This document shows positions 32,134-42,834 of a DNA stretch of 64,000 bases, one piece after another. Where the stretch lies: NCBI GenBank assembly GCA_003283415.1, contig QBXH01000001.1, positions 1-64,000 on the forward strand. Reading direction: 5' to 3'. Positions within the stretch are counted from its first letter, which is position 1, and every line of letters begins with the position of its first letter. Both the position numbers and the translations under genes were made by a program. The notes under the pieces are model-generated. The model saw nothing but the letters and a program-made list of their open reading frames with translations. It had not been told where the DNA came from and did no database searches. Origin of the DNA: Prochlorococcus sp. AG-321-E21 (GTDB taxonomy: Bacteria; Cyanobacteriota; Cyanobacteriia; PCC-6307; Cyanobiaceae).

Positions 32134-34440
32134 TTGAAGATTATGTCAACAAAAACCAGTAGAGAGATTGCACTAGAAAGAAGAAAGGCTATGAGTGATG
32201 GCGGGAAAAAAGCTGCCTTATATTCTACTTCTACTAAAGATAGGGTTAGATCATCTCAAGATATACATTCAACTGGAACAACTACTTCGAATAAAAAAGT
32301 TTCAACACAACCAAGTAAAATTAATATACCTGCCAATAAAATTGCTAGAAAATCTACTTCATCAAAATTATCAAGTAAAGAACTGGGTATAGAAAGAAGA
32401 AAAGCAATGTCTACTCATGGTAAATCAGCTATTAATTCTTCAGATAGAACACGTACTGATATTAAAAGTGATATTCAAGTTAATAAAGCTATTTCAATCG
32501 AAAAACCTCAGATCATAAATGATCACAATACCAGTATTCAAGATCGTCAAGTAGTTAAACAAAATATTAAAAGAAGAATTAACCAAAAGAGAAAACCCAT
32601 AACCAATACAAGCAGAGATATTGTTTTAGCAAGAAGAGAAGCTCAATCTAAACATGGAAAATCAGCATCAAAACAAAACACAAGTGCTGCCTCTTTAGCG
32701 AGAAGAGGGGACCCGGATTTGTCTAGTAGGGAAATTTCTCAAAGGGTAAGAGAACTTAGAAGTAAAACAGGATCTACATCAAAACAAGGTAATGGTAAAT
32801 GTAGGCCATGTGGTCCAAACAAAAATGGTTCTAAATTAAATATCGCTGATGCAAGTTGGAAAGTTGGCAAAAGTGAAACAGATTCTGGACAAACTGTTAC
32901 AGGAACACAATCAAACAGATCTTTGAAAACAACAGGTAATGAAGCTAGTACCTGTAGAACAGTAACTGGGACACAATATATGGGAGCTGAGGTGACTGAT
33001 CAATTCTGTCAAGATAAACCAAAATATAAACAACCTCTAAGAGCTTCTGTTACATCAACAACATCTGGGAATAAGGTTACTGGTAATGAAGTCGGCAGAT
33101 CTGAAAAAGTTACTGGGGATGAACCTGGGACTTGTAAAAACTTGACTGGAACGGAATATATTTCCGCTAATCAGTCACAAAAATATTGTGGGGAAGTAAT
33201 AAAAAAACCATCAAAGGTAAAACAAAGCATAACAACTGATGGATTAAAAGTATCTGGATCCCTGCCAGGAAGATCATCCTTAGTAACTGGAGATGAATCA
33301 GGTACAGGGCACCAGTTAACTGGCGATCAATATTTAGGTTCAGAACCAATGCCTAAAGGTAAATCTTATGAAAAAGTTGGAAAATACGACACATTAAATG
33401 GCAATCAAGTTACAGGAACTGGGGTAGGTAGATCTGAATCAGTTACTGGGAATGAACATGGGAGTTGTAAAAACGTTACTGGTGATGAGTATATAGGTTC
33501 TCAGCAATATGAAAAATTTTGTGGATCTAAACCAAATGCTGAAGCTAAAAAAGTTGGAGTAAGTCTCTCTGCAAAATCTAATTTAATCAGTGGAACAATG
33601 ACTGGTAGATCAAAATTAGTTACTGGAGATGAGCCAGGTTCTTGTAAGGTCCTTACTGGAACTCCTTATGCAGGTTTAGATCAATTAAACGAAAACTGCA
33701 ACTCGAAAAATGTTGAAGATATGAAATCTAGAGCGACTATAAATTCTGGTAATAATTCAAATGCAAGACTAACTGGACAACAGCCCGGAATAGGAGGAGT
33801 TATGACTGGAGCCAAAAAAGGTGCTTGTAAAAATTTAACTGGAACTCCTTATATTGGAGGAGATCAGTTTTTATCCAATTGTGAAACACAACCCAACGAT
33901 TCTTCTTACGCTAATCAAGATAAATCAGCGTCTAATTCTTGGAAGGAATTTTCTGTTAACTCACCATCAAGAGAAAGGTATTCATCTAAAAATACAGAAG
34001 GGGTAACCGGTAATAGGTATGAAGATAGTTCAAAGATTACAGGCCCTTTTGATATGGCAGAAGATAAAGTTACTGGAACCGAGCAATTTAGATTTGAACC
34101 TAATAAAAATATGACTTATAAACAAAAAATGAAACTCGAAGAAAGTCAAAATATTGTGACACCTACGGATAAAAAAGAACCTTCCAGAATAACAGGAGAA
34201 GGTCAGTCAGCAGGAAATATAACTGGTGATGACTGGGATAGAGGTGATAAAGTGACAGGAACAGAAGGGGTGTCTGCTAGGAAGAGGAATCCTTCAAGAG
34301 CTGGATTTATGGGAGCAATGCCTCCAATTGATATCAAAAGAAATGATGAAAAGGAAAAACCTGATTTTCTCATAACCGGATCTAGTGGAAATACACGTGA
34401 AGGCCAACTCGTGACTTTTTCGGGTGGTGCAAGAGGTTAA
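32134..34440 (+). CDS. csoS2: Carboxysome assembly scaffold CsoS2
   Basis: N-terminal 'ERRKAMSxxGKxA' repeats, middle 'VTGxExGxCxxVTGTxYxGxxQ' repeats, conserved C-terminus. Confidence 0.97.
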   Translation: MKIMSTKTSREIALERRKAMSDGGKKAALYSTSTKDRVRSSQDIHSTGTTTSNKKVSTQPSKINIPANKIARKSTSSKLSSKELGIERRKAMSTHGKSAINSSDRTRTDIKSDIQVNKAISIEKPQIINDHNTSIQDRQVVKQNIKRRINQKRKPITNTSRDIVLARREAQSKHGKSASKQNTSAASLARRGDPDLSSREISQRVRELRSKTGSTSKQGNGKCRPCGPNKNGSKLNIADASWKVGKSETDSGQTVTGTQSNRSLKTTGNEASTCRTVTGTQYMGAEVTDQFCQDKPKYKQPLRASVTSTTSGNKVTGNEVGRSEKVTGDEPGTCKNLTGTEYISANQSQKYCGEVIKKPSKVKQSITTDGLKVSGSLPGRSSLVTGDESGTGHQLTGDQYLGSEPMPKGKSYEKVGKYDTLNGNQVTGTGVGRSESVTGNEHGSCKNVTGDEYIGSQQYEKFCGSKPNAEAKKVGVSLSAKSNLISGTMTGRSKLVTGDEPGSCKVLTGTPYAGLDQLNENCNSKNVEDMKSRATINSGNNSNARLTGQQPGIGGVMTGAKKGACKNLTGTPYIGGDQFLSNCETQPNDSSYANQDKSASNSWKEFSVNSPSRERYSSKNTEGVTGNRYEDSSKITGPFDMAEDKVTGTEQFRFEPNKNMTYKQKMKLEESQNIVTPTDKKEPSRITGEGQSAGNITGDDWDRGDKVTGTEGVSARKRNPSRAGFMGAMPPIDIKRNDEKEKPDFLITGSSGNTREGQLVTFSGGARG
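32850..33900 (+). repeat. CsoS2 middle-region protein repeats (approximate bounds)
   Basis: Recurrent VTGT/TGxExGxCK.LTGTxYxGxxQ units in translation. Confidence 0.8.
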
Positions 34441-34447
34441 TTAAATA

Positions 34448-35977
34448 ATGCCTTTGAGAGGACTGGCCAAAGCCAAGAACTTCACATTGGGGCCTACGGC
34501 TCCAATGAAAACTTTTACAGAAAATATTCATTTACAGAATAATGATGTGAATACTTTAAGAAGTACTGATAAGACTCATAACTTAACTAATAATTCTCAG
34601 AACGAAAAACTTTACAAATATGAAAATCAAATTAAAAATAGTTTTGATAAAATTGTTCCTACTTTAAAAGAAATTGCCCGTATACAACATCATGAGGATT
34701 TTATAAATACAGCTCAATCTATATCTTTAAAGAATTTGGGAATAGATTTGCCAACTCACGTTTTAGATAAATCTTGGGTTAAACCGTTAGATATGAGGGC
34801 CTTATATGCATGGTGTGCTTTTAAGCAGCATGAAAAATTAAGCGATAATTTTTTTGAAAATGATCCTTTAGATGGTTCTTCTGGGAGTGGTAATGCAAAT
34901 GATTTTGAAGCATTCCTTCTTGATTGTGGAATTCATTTACTAGATATAACTCCTTGTTCTGATGGAAGATTAGCTCATTCTGTAGCATATGTTATGAGGA
35001 TTCCATTTAGTGCAGTAAGAAGAAGATCACATGCAGGGGCACTTTTTGATATTGAAAATACCGTGAATAGATGGGTTAAAACTGAACATAAAAGGTATAG
35101 AGAAGAAAAACCAAATGCAGCTCTCAAAGATACAAGGTACCTAAAAATTGTCACATATCATTTTAGTTCAGTTGATCCCTTACATCAAGGATGCGCTGCT
35201 CATGGCAGTGATGATAAATTAGCGGCCAAAGAAGGGCTCAAAAAATTACTTGCTTTTAGGGAGGCTGTAGAAAATAGTTTCTGTTGCGGTGCTTCAGTAG
35301 ATCTTATGTTAATTGGTTTAGATACTGATACTGACTCCATAAAGATTCACTTATCTTCAAATGATGGCAAGATAGATTTAGAAAAAACTATTTCTAGTTT
35401 AGATATCTACAATTCAACAATAAATTTTTCCAAAGACGAAGCAGAAAAAGAAATTTGTCAAATTATTTCAGGAAATTCTACTAAGGCTCAACTAAAGGGA
35501 TTGGATAAGTTTGTTTTTAAATTAATAGTCAATAATATTTCTCAGATTGATTACGTTAAGAAATTTCATAAAGGTTCTTATGAAGATATTGGACATGCTG
35601 AAAGGTTTATTGGAGTGGGGATTGGTTTTAAAGAGGTTCATCTAAGGAATTTAACTTATTTTGCTCATCTTGATACAGTCGAAGAAGGTGCTCCTGATTT
35701 GGATGTAGGAGTAAAGATTTTTACAGGATTAAATGTTTCACAAGATCTTCCTATTCCCGTAGTAATAAGATTTGATTATTCTGGTAAAGTTCCTGGGGCG
35801 AAAGAAAGAGCTGCAAAAGATTGTAATAGAGTAAATAATGCGATATCAATTAGATATAAAAGTTTAGTTGATAAAGGGTTGTTGCACACTTGTCTTACTA
35901 TTAGAGATAGGGACAACACTCATTCCGCCCAAATTATTGGAATGTCTTTAGATCAAAAAACAAAGGAGGCCCATTAA
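34448..35977 (+). CDS. csoSCA: Carboxysomal carbonic anhydrase
   Basis: 'CGIHLLDITPCSDGRLAHSVAYVMRIP', 'HQGCAAHGSDDKLAA' ; operon position. Confidence 0.97.
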   Translation: MPLRGLAKAKNFTLGPTAPMKTFTENIHLQNNDVNTLRSTDKTHNLTNNSQNEKLYKYENQIKNSFDKIVPTLKEIARIQHHEDFINTAQSISLKNLGIDLPTHVLDKSWVKPLDMRALYAWCAFKQHEKLSDNFFENDPLDGSSGSGNANDFEAFLLDCGIHLLDITPCSDGRLAHSVAYVMRIPFSAVRRRSHAGALFDIENTVNRWVKTEHKRYREEKPNAALKDTRYLKIVTYHFSSVDPLHQGCAAHGSDDKLAAKEGLKKLLAFREAVENSFCCGASVDLMLIGLDTDTDSIKIHLSSNDGKIDLEKTISSLDIYNSTINFSKDEAEKEICQIISGNSTKAQLKGLDKFVFKLIVNNISQIDYVKKFHKGSYEDIGHAERFIGVGIGFKEVHLRNLTYFAHLDTVEEGAPDLDVGVKIFTGLNVSQDLPIPVVIRFDYSGKVPGAKERAAKDCNRVNNAISIRYKSLVDKGLLHTCLTIRDRDNTHSAQIIGMSLDQKTKEAH

Positions 35978-35980
35978 ATC

Positions 35981-36247
35981 ATGCTTATTTGTAAGGTATT
36001 GAAACCACTTGTTTCCACAAATAGAATACCAGGATTCGAGCATAAGCATCTTCAAGTAGTTTTAGATGGCTCTTCTAATAAGGTTGCTGTTGATGCTGTG
36101 GGATGTAAGCCCGGTGATTGGGTTATTTGTGTTGGTAGTTCTGCTGCTAGAGAAGCTGCAGGGAGTAAATCATATCCAAGTGATTTAACGATTGTTGGAA
36201 TTATTGATCATTGGGATCCCGATAGTCCAAAACAAATTGAGGTGTAG
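35981..36247 (+). CDS. csoS4A: Carboxysome vertex pentamer CsoS4A
   Basis: EutN/CcmL-type sequence, operon position. Confidence 0.96.
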   Translation: MLICKVLKPLVSTNRIPGFEHKHLQVVLDGSSNKVAVDAVGCKPGDWVICVGSSAAREAAGSKSYPSDLTIVGIIDHWDPDSPKQIEV

Positions 36248-36252
36248 AAATT

Positions 36253-36501
36253 TTGGAAATAATGAAGGTATGTGGAAGAATGGTATGCACCCAGAGAGTC
36301 GCTGGACTTGGACACATGAATTTGAGAATTTTAGAAAATAATAAAGGTAAAAAAGTTGTTGCAGTTGATCCTGTTGGAGCTAGAGAGGGTAATTGGGTTT
36401 TTACTGCTAGTGGAACAGCCGCAAGATTCTCATGCCCAGATCCAGAAGTTACAACTGACTTAACCATCGGCGGAATTATTGATTATTGGGAATCTAATTA
36501 G
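36253..36501 (+). CDS. csoS4B: Carboxysome vertex pentamer CsoS4B
   Basis: EutN/CcmL-type sequence. Confidence 0.96.
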   Translation: MEIMKVCGRMVCTQRVAGLGHMNLRILENNKGKKVVAVDPVGAREGNWVFTASGTAARFSCPDPEVTTDLTIGGIIDYWESN

Positions 36502-36601
36502 ACTTCTATAATAATTGTTTGTCCTGATTTATTTTTCAAAATAATTAGTAAAAATATCAAATAAATGTATAGTATTAAGTGCTGTTATAAGTTACGTCTT
36601 A

Positions 36602-36841
36602 ATGTGGAAACAAAGGGAGTCGCCTCCAATACTTGAAAAAAGATTTGAGTTTGAAGAGTATCAAAAAATAAGTATATTTTTGAAAAAAATAGATGAATTA
36701 TGTAAAGAAAAAAATATCTATCCCAATATTAGTTTTGGTAAGAACTTTGTTAGTGTATCCATTTTTTTAGATTCTGAGGAAATACAAAGTAATGAAAAAG
36801 AATTTTCTATAAGATTAGATAATTACTTTTTAGAAAAATAA
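36602..36841 (+). CDS. PCD-like alpha-carboxysome RuBisCO assembly factor (acRAF) candidate
   Basis: 79 aa, pterin carbinolamine dehydratase-like length/pattern at the conserved position after csoS4B. Confidence 0.7.
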   Translation: MWKQRESPPILEKRFEFEEYQKISIFLKKIDELCKEKNIYPNISFGKNFVSVSIFLDSEEIQSNEKEFSIRLDNYFLEK

Positions 36842-36846
36842 TGTGC

Positions 36847-37074
36847 CTAATAATGATTAGGTTTATCTATATCTCTTTTAATTAGAGCCATTAAATAAGT
36901 AGGGGCTTTATATCTTCCAGGAAGACATCTGTTTAATGTTTCAAGATGACCCCAACAAACTGTCCTTTCGATCTCTTTAAGTGAATTTCCTTTTAAAATT
37001 AATAACCTTAGCGCTTTACAAAATAAAGGGTAACCTGCTTCTAGTTCGTCTATATTGAGCTTTGCTGCTGTCAT
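36847..37074 (-). CDS. Small conserved-looking hypothetical protein
   Basis: 75 aa, convergent with acRAF candidate, 5-nt gap. Confidence 0.6.
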   Translation of the reverse strand: MTAAKLNIDELEAGYPLFCKALRLLILKGNSLKEIERTVCWGHLETLNRCLPGRYKAPTYLMALIKRDIDKPNHY

Positions 37075-37159
37075 AGATCAAAGAAGTTTTGTTATTTAAT
37101 AATCTATACAAATATGGCGCACAATTGGCTCTTATTTAAAATTTCTAAATAATAATAAA

Positions 37160-37552
37160 TTAATCTAGAAAAGCGACGCAATCTATTTCAATTAAAACGC
37201 CTTTTGGCAAAGAAGAAACTTCTACACAGGCTCTTGCCGGTGGTTTATCTCCCTTAAAAAAATCACTATATATATCGTTAACAGTTTTAAAATTTTTTAA
37301 ATCAGTTAAATAAATAGTCGTTTTAATTACATCTTCTGCTCTTGCTCCTCCGGCATTAAGAACAGCTAAAAGATTTTTTAAAACTTGAGTAGTTTCTTTC
37401 TCAATATTACCAAGGCATTTAATTTTATTTGAAATTGGATCAATGGCAATTTGACCCGAACAATAAATAAAATTCCCTGCTTTGATTGCTTGGTTATAAG
37501 GACCAACAGGGTCGGGGGCCTTAGAAGTCTTAATTACTTTTGTTGAAGACAT
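37160..37552 (-). CDS. ridA: RidA family reactive intermediate deaminase
   Basis: 'PDPVGPYNQAIKAGNFIYCSGQIAIDP', 'PARACVEVSSLPKGVLIEIDCVA'. Confidence 0.95.
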   Translation of the reverse strand: MSSTKVIKTSKAPDPVGPYNQAIKAGNFIYCSGQIAIDPISNKIKCLGNIEKETTQVLKNLLAVLNAGGARAEDVIKTTIYLTDLKNFKTVNDIYSDFFKGDKPPARACVEVSSLPKGVLIEIDCVAFLD

Positions 37553-37576
37553 TTGATCAAGTGTATTTATATAAAT

Positions 37577-38317
37577 TTAAACCCATGAATCTTTATTTGC
37601 TCTTAAAAAAGAAAATCCTTCTAAATTATCTGCTCTTAAAAACAGATTAATTTTCATCTCTTCTTCAAGTAGGCATGGAATTGTAAGTTCTTTAAAAGCA
37701 ATTTTTTTTTCAACTTCAATGAGTTTATTTTTAATATTTTGATTCTCTGGTTCAAGATCTAATGCCCACAAAAGGTTAGACTTCGTATATTCATGAGCAC
37801 AGTAAATAAGAGTATTTTTGGGTAATGACTTAATTCTTTTAAGAGAATTATACATTTGTTTATAAGTACCTTCAAAGATTCTTCCACATCCAGCTGAAAA
37901 TAAAGTATCACCAATAAAAAGAATAGGAACGTTTTTATTTATGTAGAAAGCTATATGAGATCTTGTGTGCCCTATTACTTCGATTACTTTAACTTCTTCA
38001 TCTAATAACTCTAATGTGTCCCCATCCTTAACTGATATATTCTGAAATGGTATACGATCTTTTTCTTTAAAGGAGGCTATAACCTTAACATTTGGCCATT
38101 CTTTTATAAGCTCTCTAGTTCCTCCAATATGATCTGAGTGATGATGAGTTTGTAATATAGCTTCTAAATTAAGATTATTGGTTTTTAGGTATTGTATTAC
38201 AGGTTGAGAGAGAGCAGGATCAATAACTACTGCTGATTTATTTTTTTCCCAGAGCCAAATAACATTATCACTTAGAACTCGAATTCCAATTATTTTTTGC
38301 TCTTTATTAAATTCCAT
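37577..38317 (-). CDS. gloB: Hydroxyacylglutathione hydrolase (glyoxalase II)
   Basis: '[11 protein letters not shown]'-type metal site ([15 protein letters not shown]), '[15 protein letters not shown]'; start trimmed to internal ATG to avoid overlap with hisG. Confidence 0.93.
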   Translation of the reverse strand: MEFNKEQKIIGIRVLSDNVIWLWEKNKSAVVIDPALSQPVIQYLKTNNLNLEAILQTHHHSDHIGGTRELIKEWPNVKVIASFKEKDRIPFQNISVKDGDTLELLDEEVKVIEVIGHTRSHIAFYINKNVPILFIGDTLFSAGCGRIFEGTYKQMYNSLKRIKSLPKNTLIYCAHEYTKSNLLWALDLEPENQNIKNKLIEVEKKIAFKELTIPCLLEEEMKINLFLRADNLEGFSFLRANKDSWV

Positions 38318-38360
38318 TATTGCCTTAGAATTATAAAATTGTTTGAAAATAAATTGATCT

Positions 38361-39008
38361 ATGATTACTATAGCTTTACCTAAAGGAGCTCTGTTAAAAG
38401 ATTCAATTTCAATTTTAGAAAAAGCAGGATTGAATTTCTCTGATGCACTGCTAGAGAATAATAGATCATTAACTATTGAGTCGAAATGTAGGCGAGCCAA
38501 AGCCTTACTAGTAAGAAATGGAGATGTCCCCGTTTATGTAAGTTACGGGCAAGCAGATTTGGGAATTGTAGGATATGACGTATTACAGGAATCTGAATTG
38601 AAAGTTGCTAAGTTGCTTGATTTAGAGTTTGGTGGATGTCACATGTCGCTTGCAGTAAAAAATAATAGTAAGTATTCAAAACCTACGGATCTTCCTGCTA
38701 ATTGTAAAGTGGCAAGTAAATTCACAAAAACTGCAAGAGCCTATTTTGATGATTTAAATATACCTGTTGAGATTGTTCATTTAATGGGTTCAGTAGAACT
38801 TGGCCCTATTACTGGAATGGCAGAAGCCATAGTAGATTTGGTAGCAACAGGTAAGACTCTTAAAGAAAACGGTTTAAATAAAATTGACGATCTTTTTTAT
38901 TCAACTGCTCGGTTAATAGCTAATCCTCTCTCTCTTAGATTAGATAGTAATCCTCTCCGAGATGTGATTTTATCAATAGAATCTTCTAAAGGTATATTGA
39001 ATATTTAA
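38361..39008 (+). CDS. hisG: ATP phosphoribosyltransferase
   Basis: '[15 protein letters not shown]', '[10 protein letters not shown]', '[21 protein letters not shown]'. Confidence 0.97.
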   Translation: MITIALPKGALLKDSISILEKAGLNFSDALLENNRSLTIESKCRRAKALLVRNGDVPVYVSYGQADLGIVGYDVLQESELKVAKLLDLEFGGCHMSLAVKNNSKYSKPTDLPANCKVASKFTKTARAYFDDLNIPVEIVHLMGSVELGPITGMAEAIVDLVATGKTLKENGLNKIDDLFYSTARLIANPLSLRLDSNPLRDVILSIESSKGILNI

Positions 39009-39012
39009 AGTA

Positions 39013-40809
39013 ATGTTTTTGAATGATTTTGATAGAATCAAAAAATTAGGTAGATATTTAACTAAAGATAAAAAAACTATTTATCTTATTCTAATAGTCT
39101 TATTACCTGTTTCTTTTGCGGGGGCTATTCAACCCTTATTAGTAGGTCAAGCGATAACAATCTTAAAAAATGAAAGTACAGATGTCTGGTTAAGTAAAAC
39201 TTTTTTTGGGCAATCTATAAATATAATTATTATCACTTTGTTTATAACTGTTCTATTTAGATTAGTTTTGCAAGGATATCAATCATATAATATTCAATCC
39301 GTTGGACAAAGGTTAACCGCAAGGATTAGAAGAGAACTTTTCGAACATTCTATTTCTCTTTCTCTTAAGTATCACGATAAAATGCCTGTCGGTAAATTGC
39401 TAACAAGACTTACAAATGATGTGGATGCATTGGCTGAGGTTTTTGGTAGTGGAGCCGTTGGAGTTATTGCTGATTTTGTTAGTCTTATAGTCATTTCATT
39501 AACAATGCTTTCTATAGATAAAGGGCTAGCAACTCTGCTTCTTTTAACTCAAATTCCGGTCTCTTATTTTATTATTTGGCTTCAAAAACGGTATAGAAAA
39601 GCAAATTATCAAGTAAGAGAAGAATTGTCTCAACTTAACTCTGACTTCCAAGAGAATCTTCAAGGTTTAGAAGTCGTTCAAATGTTTAGGAGAGAATTTT
39701 TCAATAGTAGGAAATTTTCTAATACAGGTATTGCATACCAGAAAGCAGTTAATGGTACCATTTTTTACGATAGTAGTATATCTGCTTTTATAGAATGGAT
39801 ATCTTTAGCAGCAGTATCATTAGTATTGGCTGTGGGAGGGTATCTAGTAACTTCCGGTAACATTGGTTTAGGAACATTAACAACTTTTATTCTTTACTCC
39901 CAAAGACTATTTGAGCCTTTAAGACAGTTAGCCGAGAGATTTACACAGATTCAAGGAGGACTAACTGCTGTAGAAAGAATTAATGAATTGTTAGATGAAG
40001 AAATTGAGATTAAAGACTCTATTTCTACTCAACAACTTTCAGGAGGTATTTTAAGTAAGGATTATAAATTTAAAGGAAAAATCGAATTCCGTAATGTCAA
40101 CTTCTTCTATAACGAGGGTGAACATGTAATAAAAGATCTATCATTTTTAGTTAATCCAGGAGAAAATGTAGCTTTTGTTGGCCCAACCGGTTCTGGTAAA
40201 ACAACCATAATAAGGTTGTTATGTAGACTATATGAGCCTCAAGAAGGTCAGATTTTGATAGATGATGTAGATATTAAAAATATTCCAATAGCAAGACTTA
40301 GAAATATGCTTGGTGTCGTGCTACAAGATACTTTTATTTTCAGTGGTGATGTTGCAGAAAACTTAAAATTAAGTACTGATATTAATAAACGAGACTTGGA
40401 AAATATTTGTAGAGAGCTTGGCTTAGATACTTTATTGAAAAAGTTGCCTGATGGTTTGAATACTTATCTTAGAGAGAGAGGAGGTAATCTTTCATCCGGA
40501 GAAAGACAACTTCTTTCAGTAGCTAGGGTCGCTATAAGAAATCCAATTATCTTGATAATGGATGAAGCTACTGCATTTATGGATCCATCTACAGAAGCGA
40601 CCTTGCAAAAAGATCTTGATAGGATATTGAATAAAAGAACGGCATTAGTGATTGCACATAGATTAGCTACTATTGAGAAATCTGATAAGATATTAGTCTT
40701 AAAAGGGGGAGCTTTAATTGAAGAAGGAAATCATAGAGAACTTAGACTAAAAAAAGGATTATATTTCCAACTTTCCGAGCTTCAAGAAAAAGGATTTGCT
40801 AGCTTTTAA
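39013..40809 (+). CDS. ABC transporter, fused permease/ATPase (multidrug type)
   Basis: Walker A 'GPTGSGKTT', signature 'LSSGERQL', Walker B 'ILIMDEATA'. Confidence 0.95.
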   Translation: MFLNDFDRIKKLGRYLTKDKKTIYLILIVLLPVSFAGAIQPLLVGQAITILKNESTDVWLSKTFFGQSINIIIITLFITVLFRLVLQGYQSYNIQSVGQRLTARIRRELFEHSISLSLKYHDKMPVGKLLTRLTNDVDALAEVFGSGAVGVIADFVSLIVISLTMLSIDKGLATLLLLTQIPVSYFIIWLQKRYRKANYQVREELSQLNSDFQENLQGLEVVQMFRREFFNSRKFSNTGIAYQKAVNGTIFYDSSISAFIEWISLAAVSLVLAVGGYLVTSGNIGLGTLTTFILYSQRLFEPLRQLAERFTQIQGGLTAVERINELLDEEIEIKDSISTQQLSGGILSKDYKFKGKIEFRNVNFFYNEGEHVIKDLSFLVNPGENVAFVGPTGSGKTTIIRLLCRLYEPQEGQILIDDVDIKNIPIARLRNMLGVVLQDTFIFSGDVAENLKLSTDINKRDLENICRELGLDTLLKKLPDGLNTYLRERGGNLSSGERQLLSVARVAIRNPIILIMDEATAFMDPSTEATLQKDLDRILNKRTALVIAHRLATIEKSDKILVLKGGALIEEGNHRELRLKKGLYFQLSELQEKGFASF

Positions 40810-41339
40810 TGATTTTCAGGAACAAAGGGTCATCAATTAAGAAAACAAATACTCTTTCTCAAGATGAGTTGATAAAATATTATGGTTTAAATTCTTATGA
40901 ATTCAGCCATCAAGAGAAAAATGAGACGTTTGTTTGTAGTAAGGTCAAGGAATTTGATCTTATCGAGTTAGATCAACTTTTGCAGACTGTAGGATGGAGT
41001 AGGAGGCCAATAAGGAGAGTTAAAAGAGCTTTAGAATTTAGTATTTTAGTAGTTGGGTTATGGAGTCATGATGAAAAATTCCCTAGACTTGTAGGTTTCG
41101 CTAGATGTACTGGGGATGGGATTATTGAGGCAACTATTTGGGATGTTGCTGTGAATCCTGTTTATCAAGGACTTGGTTTAGGTAAAGAATTGATGAAATA
41201 TATATTGCAAGAATTAAAAAAAATTGGAATATCTAGGGTTACTTTATTTGCTGATGCCGAGGTGGTTTCATTTTATAAAAGGCAGGGTTGGGTTTTGGAA
41301 CCAAAAGGTTCAAAATGTGCTTTTTGGTATGCAAATTAA
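40809..41339 (+). CDS. GNAT acetyltransferase
   Basis: 'VAVNPVYQGLGLGKELMKYIL' and C-terminal 'FYKRQGW'. Confidence 0.92.
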   Translation: MIFRNKGSSIKKTNTLSQDELIKYYGLNSYEFSHQEKNETFVCSKVKEFDLIELDQLLQTVGWSRRPIRRVKRALEFSILVVGLWSHDEKFPRLVGFARCTGDGIIEATIWDVAVNPVYQGLGLGKELMKYILQELKKIGISRVTLFADAEVVSFYKRQGWVLEPKGSKCAFWYAN

Positions 41340-41340
41340 T

Positions 41341-42024
41341 TTAATTTTTATAATAGTCATTATGTAATGATTTTATTGACTCCCCTCTTAACCATCTTTT
41401 CCTATAACTCCAATTCTTGAATGTCTGAAAAATAATATTAGTTTTTTCCCACTTCCTACTACTTGTATAAATTGGAATATTTAACATTTTTAAAGGTATT
41501 TTATTCTTTAGTCTTTTTATAAAATCTAAATCCTCCATCAAAGGTATTTTTCGATAACCATTATTTTTAAAATATGTTTCCCTGTGAATTAAGAGCCCTT
41601 GATCACCATACGGATCTTTGAATATGTAGCTTCTAAGATTTACAAGTATCTCTAGAAATCTGTAAAAAATCATTTTATTATTAATCTTGAATTTAAAAAA
41701 ATAAACAAAATTCTCATTGTATTTTATTAGTGACTTAACTTTTTTTAACCAACCTTTTCTGAGCCTAGAATCGGCGTGTATGAAAATAAACCACATTCCC
41801 GTAGCATTTTTGGCGCCAATATTTAATTGTAACCCTCTGTTCTTTTCTTTTGATTTATATATCTTTGATCCATATAAATTTCCGATTTCTCTAGTTTTAT
41901 CTTCACTATTACAATCAACAATTATAATTTCAGCCTCCTCGTAAGAAATTGATAAATCCGAGAGAAGTAACGGTAAATGTTGAGATTCGTTATGTGTTGG
42001 AATAATAATTGAGATTTTAGTCAA
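41341..42024 (-). CDS. Glycosyltransferase family 2 (TIGR04283-like)
   Basis: 'ISIIIPTHNESQHLPLLL', 'IHADSRL', 'DPYGDQGLLIHRETY'. Confidence 0.88.
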   Translation of the reverse strand: MTKISIIIPTHNESQHLPLLLSDLSISYEEAEIIIVDCNSEDKTREIGNLYGSKIYKSKEKNRGLQLNIGAKNATGMWFIFIHADSRLRKGWLKKVKSLIKYNENFVYFFKFKINNKMIFYRFLEILVNLRSYIFKDPYGDQGLLIHRETYFKNNGYRKIPLMEDLDFIKRLKNKIPLKMLNIPIYTSSRKWEKTNIIFQTFKNWSYRKRWLRGESIKSLHNDYYKN

Positions 42025-42029
42025 CTTAA

Positions 42030-42665
42030 TTATTCTCTTTTTTCAATATCATTAATTGTATCAATATCTATTTTTTTATGAAGGAATTCATGTTTTAAGT
42101 CCATGGAAGAAAAGTTTTTAATAGTTTGTTTAAGTACGTTTTCTCCACCCCACTTTATGTTTATAAAAGGAAGATATAAATAATTAGATAATAACCTTTC
42201 TGAAAAAGCAATTAGCCAATAGCCTCCGTCATTTGAGGGACCTAAAATTAGATCATTATTTTTAAGTTTTGTTATCGTATTTAATAAATCCATATGACAA
42301 ATATCTGGCAGATCAGTCCCTATAAAAATAATATTTCTTTTTTTTGCAAAACTAATTTTTTTATTAATGAGTATTTGCCTTCTCATCTTTTCTCCTAAAC
42401 ATCCTCTCCCTTGTAAATTAAAGTTTTTAATCCCTAATTCATTAGACCACCTTTTACTCTTTTTAAATCCTAGACCAGATATGGCTAAGGAAATATCAAT
42501 CAAACCTTTCTTCTCAAGAAATTTAGCAACTGAAACAGTATGATCTGTCATTTTTCTCTGCACATTTGCAGAACTGATTTTCCCTATATCTTTTGATAAT
42601 CTATTTTTACAACGACCATAGGCATGCCATTTTGCCATCACTATGAGTAGTGCTTTATTCAACAA
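42030..42665 (-). CDS. DUF2064/TIGR04282-like nucleotidyl/glycosyl transferase
   Basis: 'IFIGTDLPDI', 'LGPSNDGGYWLIA'. Confidence 0.88.
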   Translation of the reverse strand: MLNKALLIVMAKWHAYGRCKNRLSKDIGKISSANVQRKMTDHTVSVAKFLEKKGLIDISLAISGLGFKKSKRWSNELGIKNFNLQGRGCLGEKMRRQILINKKISFAKKRNIIFIGTDLPDICHMDLLNTITKLKNNDLILGPSNDGGYWLIAFSERLLSNYLYLPFINIKWGGENVLKQTIKNFSSMDLKHEFLHKKIDIDTINDIEKRE

Positions 42666-42834
42666 AACATAAATAAGTTGTAATCATTATAAGGTTTAGA
42701 CAATTAAAAGATTTTATTTTTTTAAAATTTATAATCTGCATTGTTAATAATTTTTAAATTTATCATGATCTTATGATTTGAGAATGACCAATTAATAAAT
42801 TCCCACTAGATTAGATATCTATTAAATAAATTTA

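Noticed and set aside
32850-33900. Repeated DNA in csoS2 as a CRISPR or satellite
   Set aside because: Repeats are in frame, degenerate at DNA level and explained by CsoS2 protein repeats.
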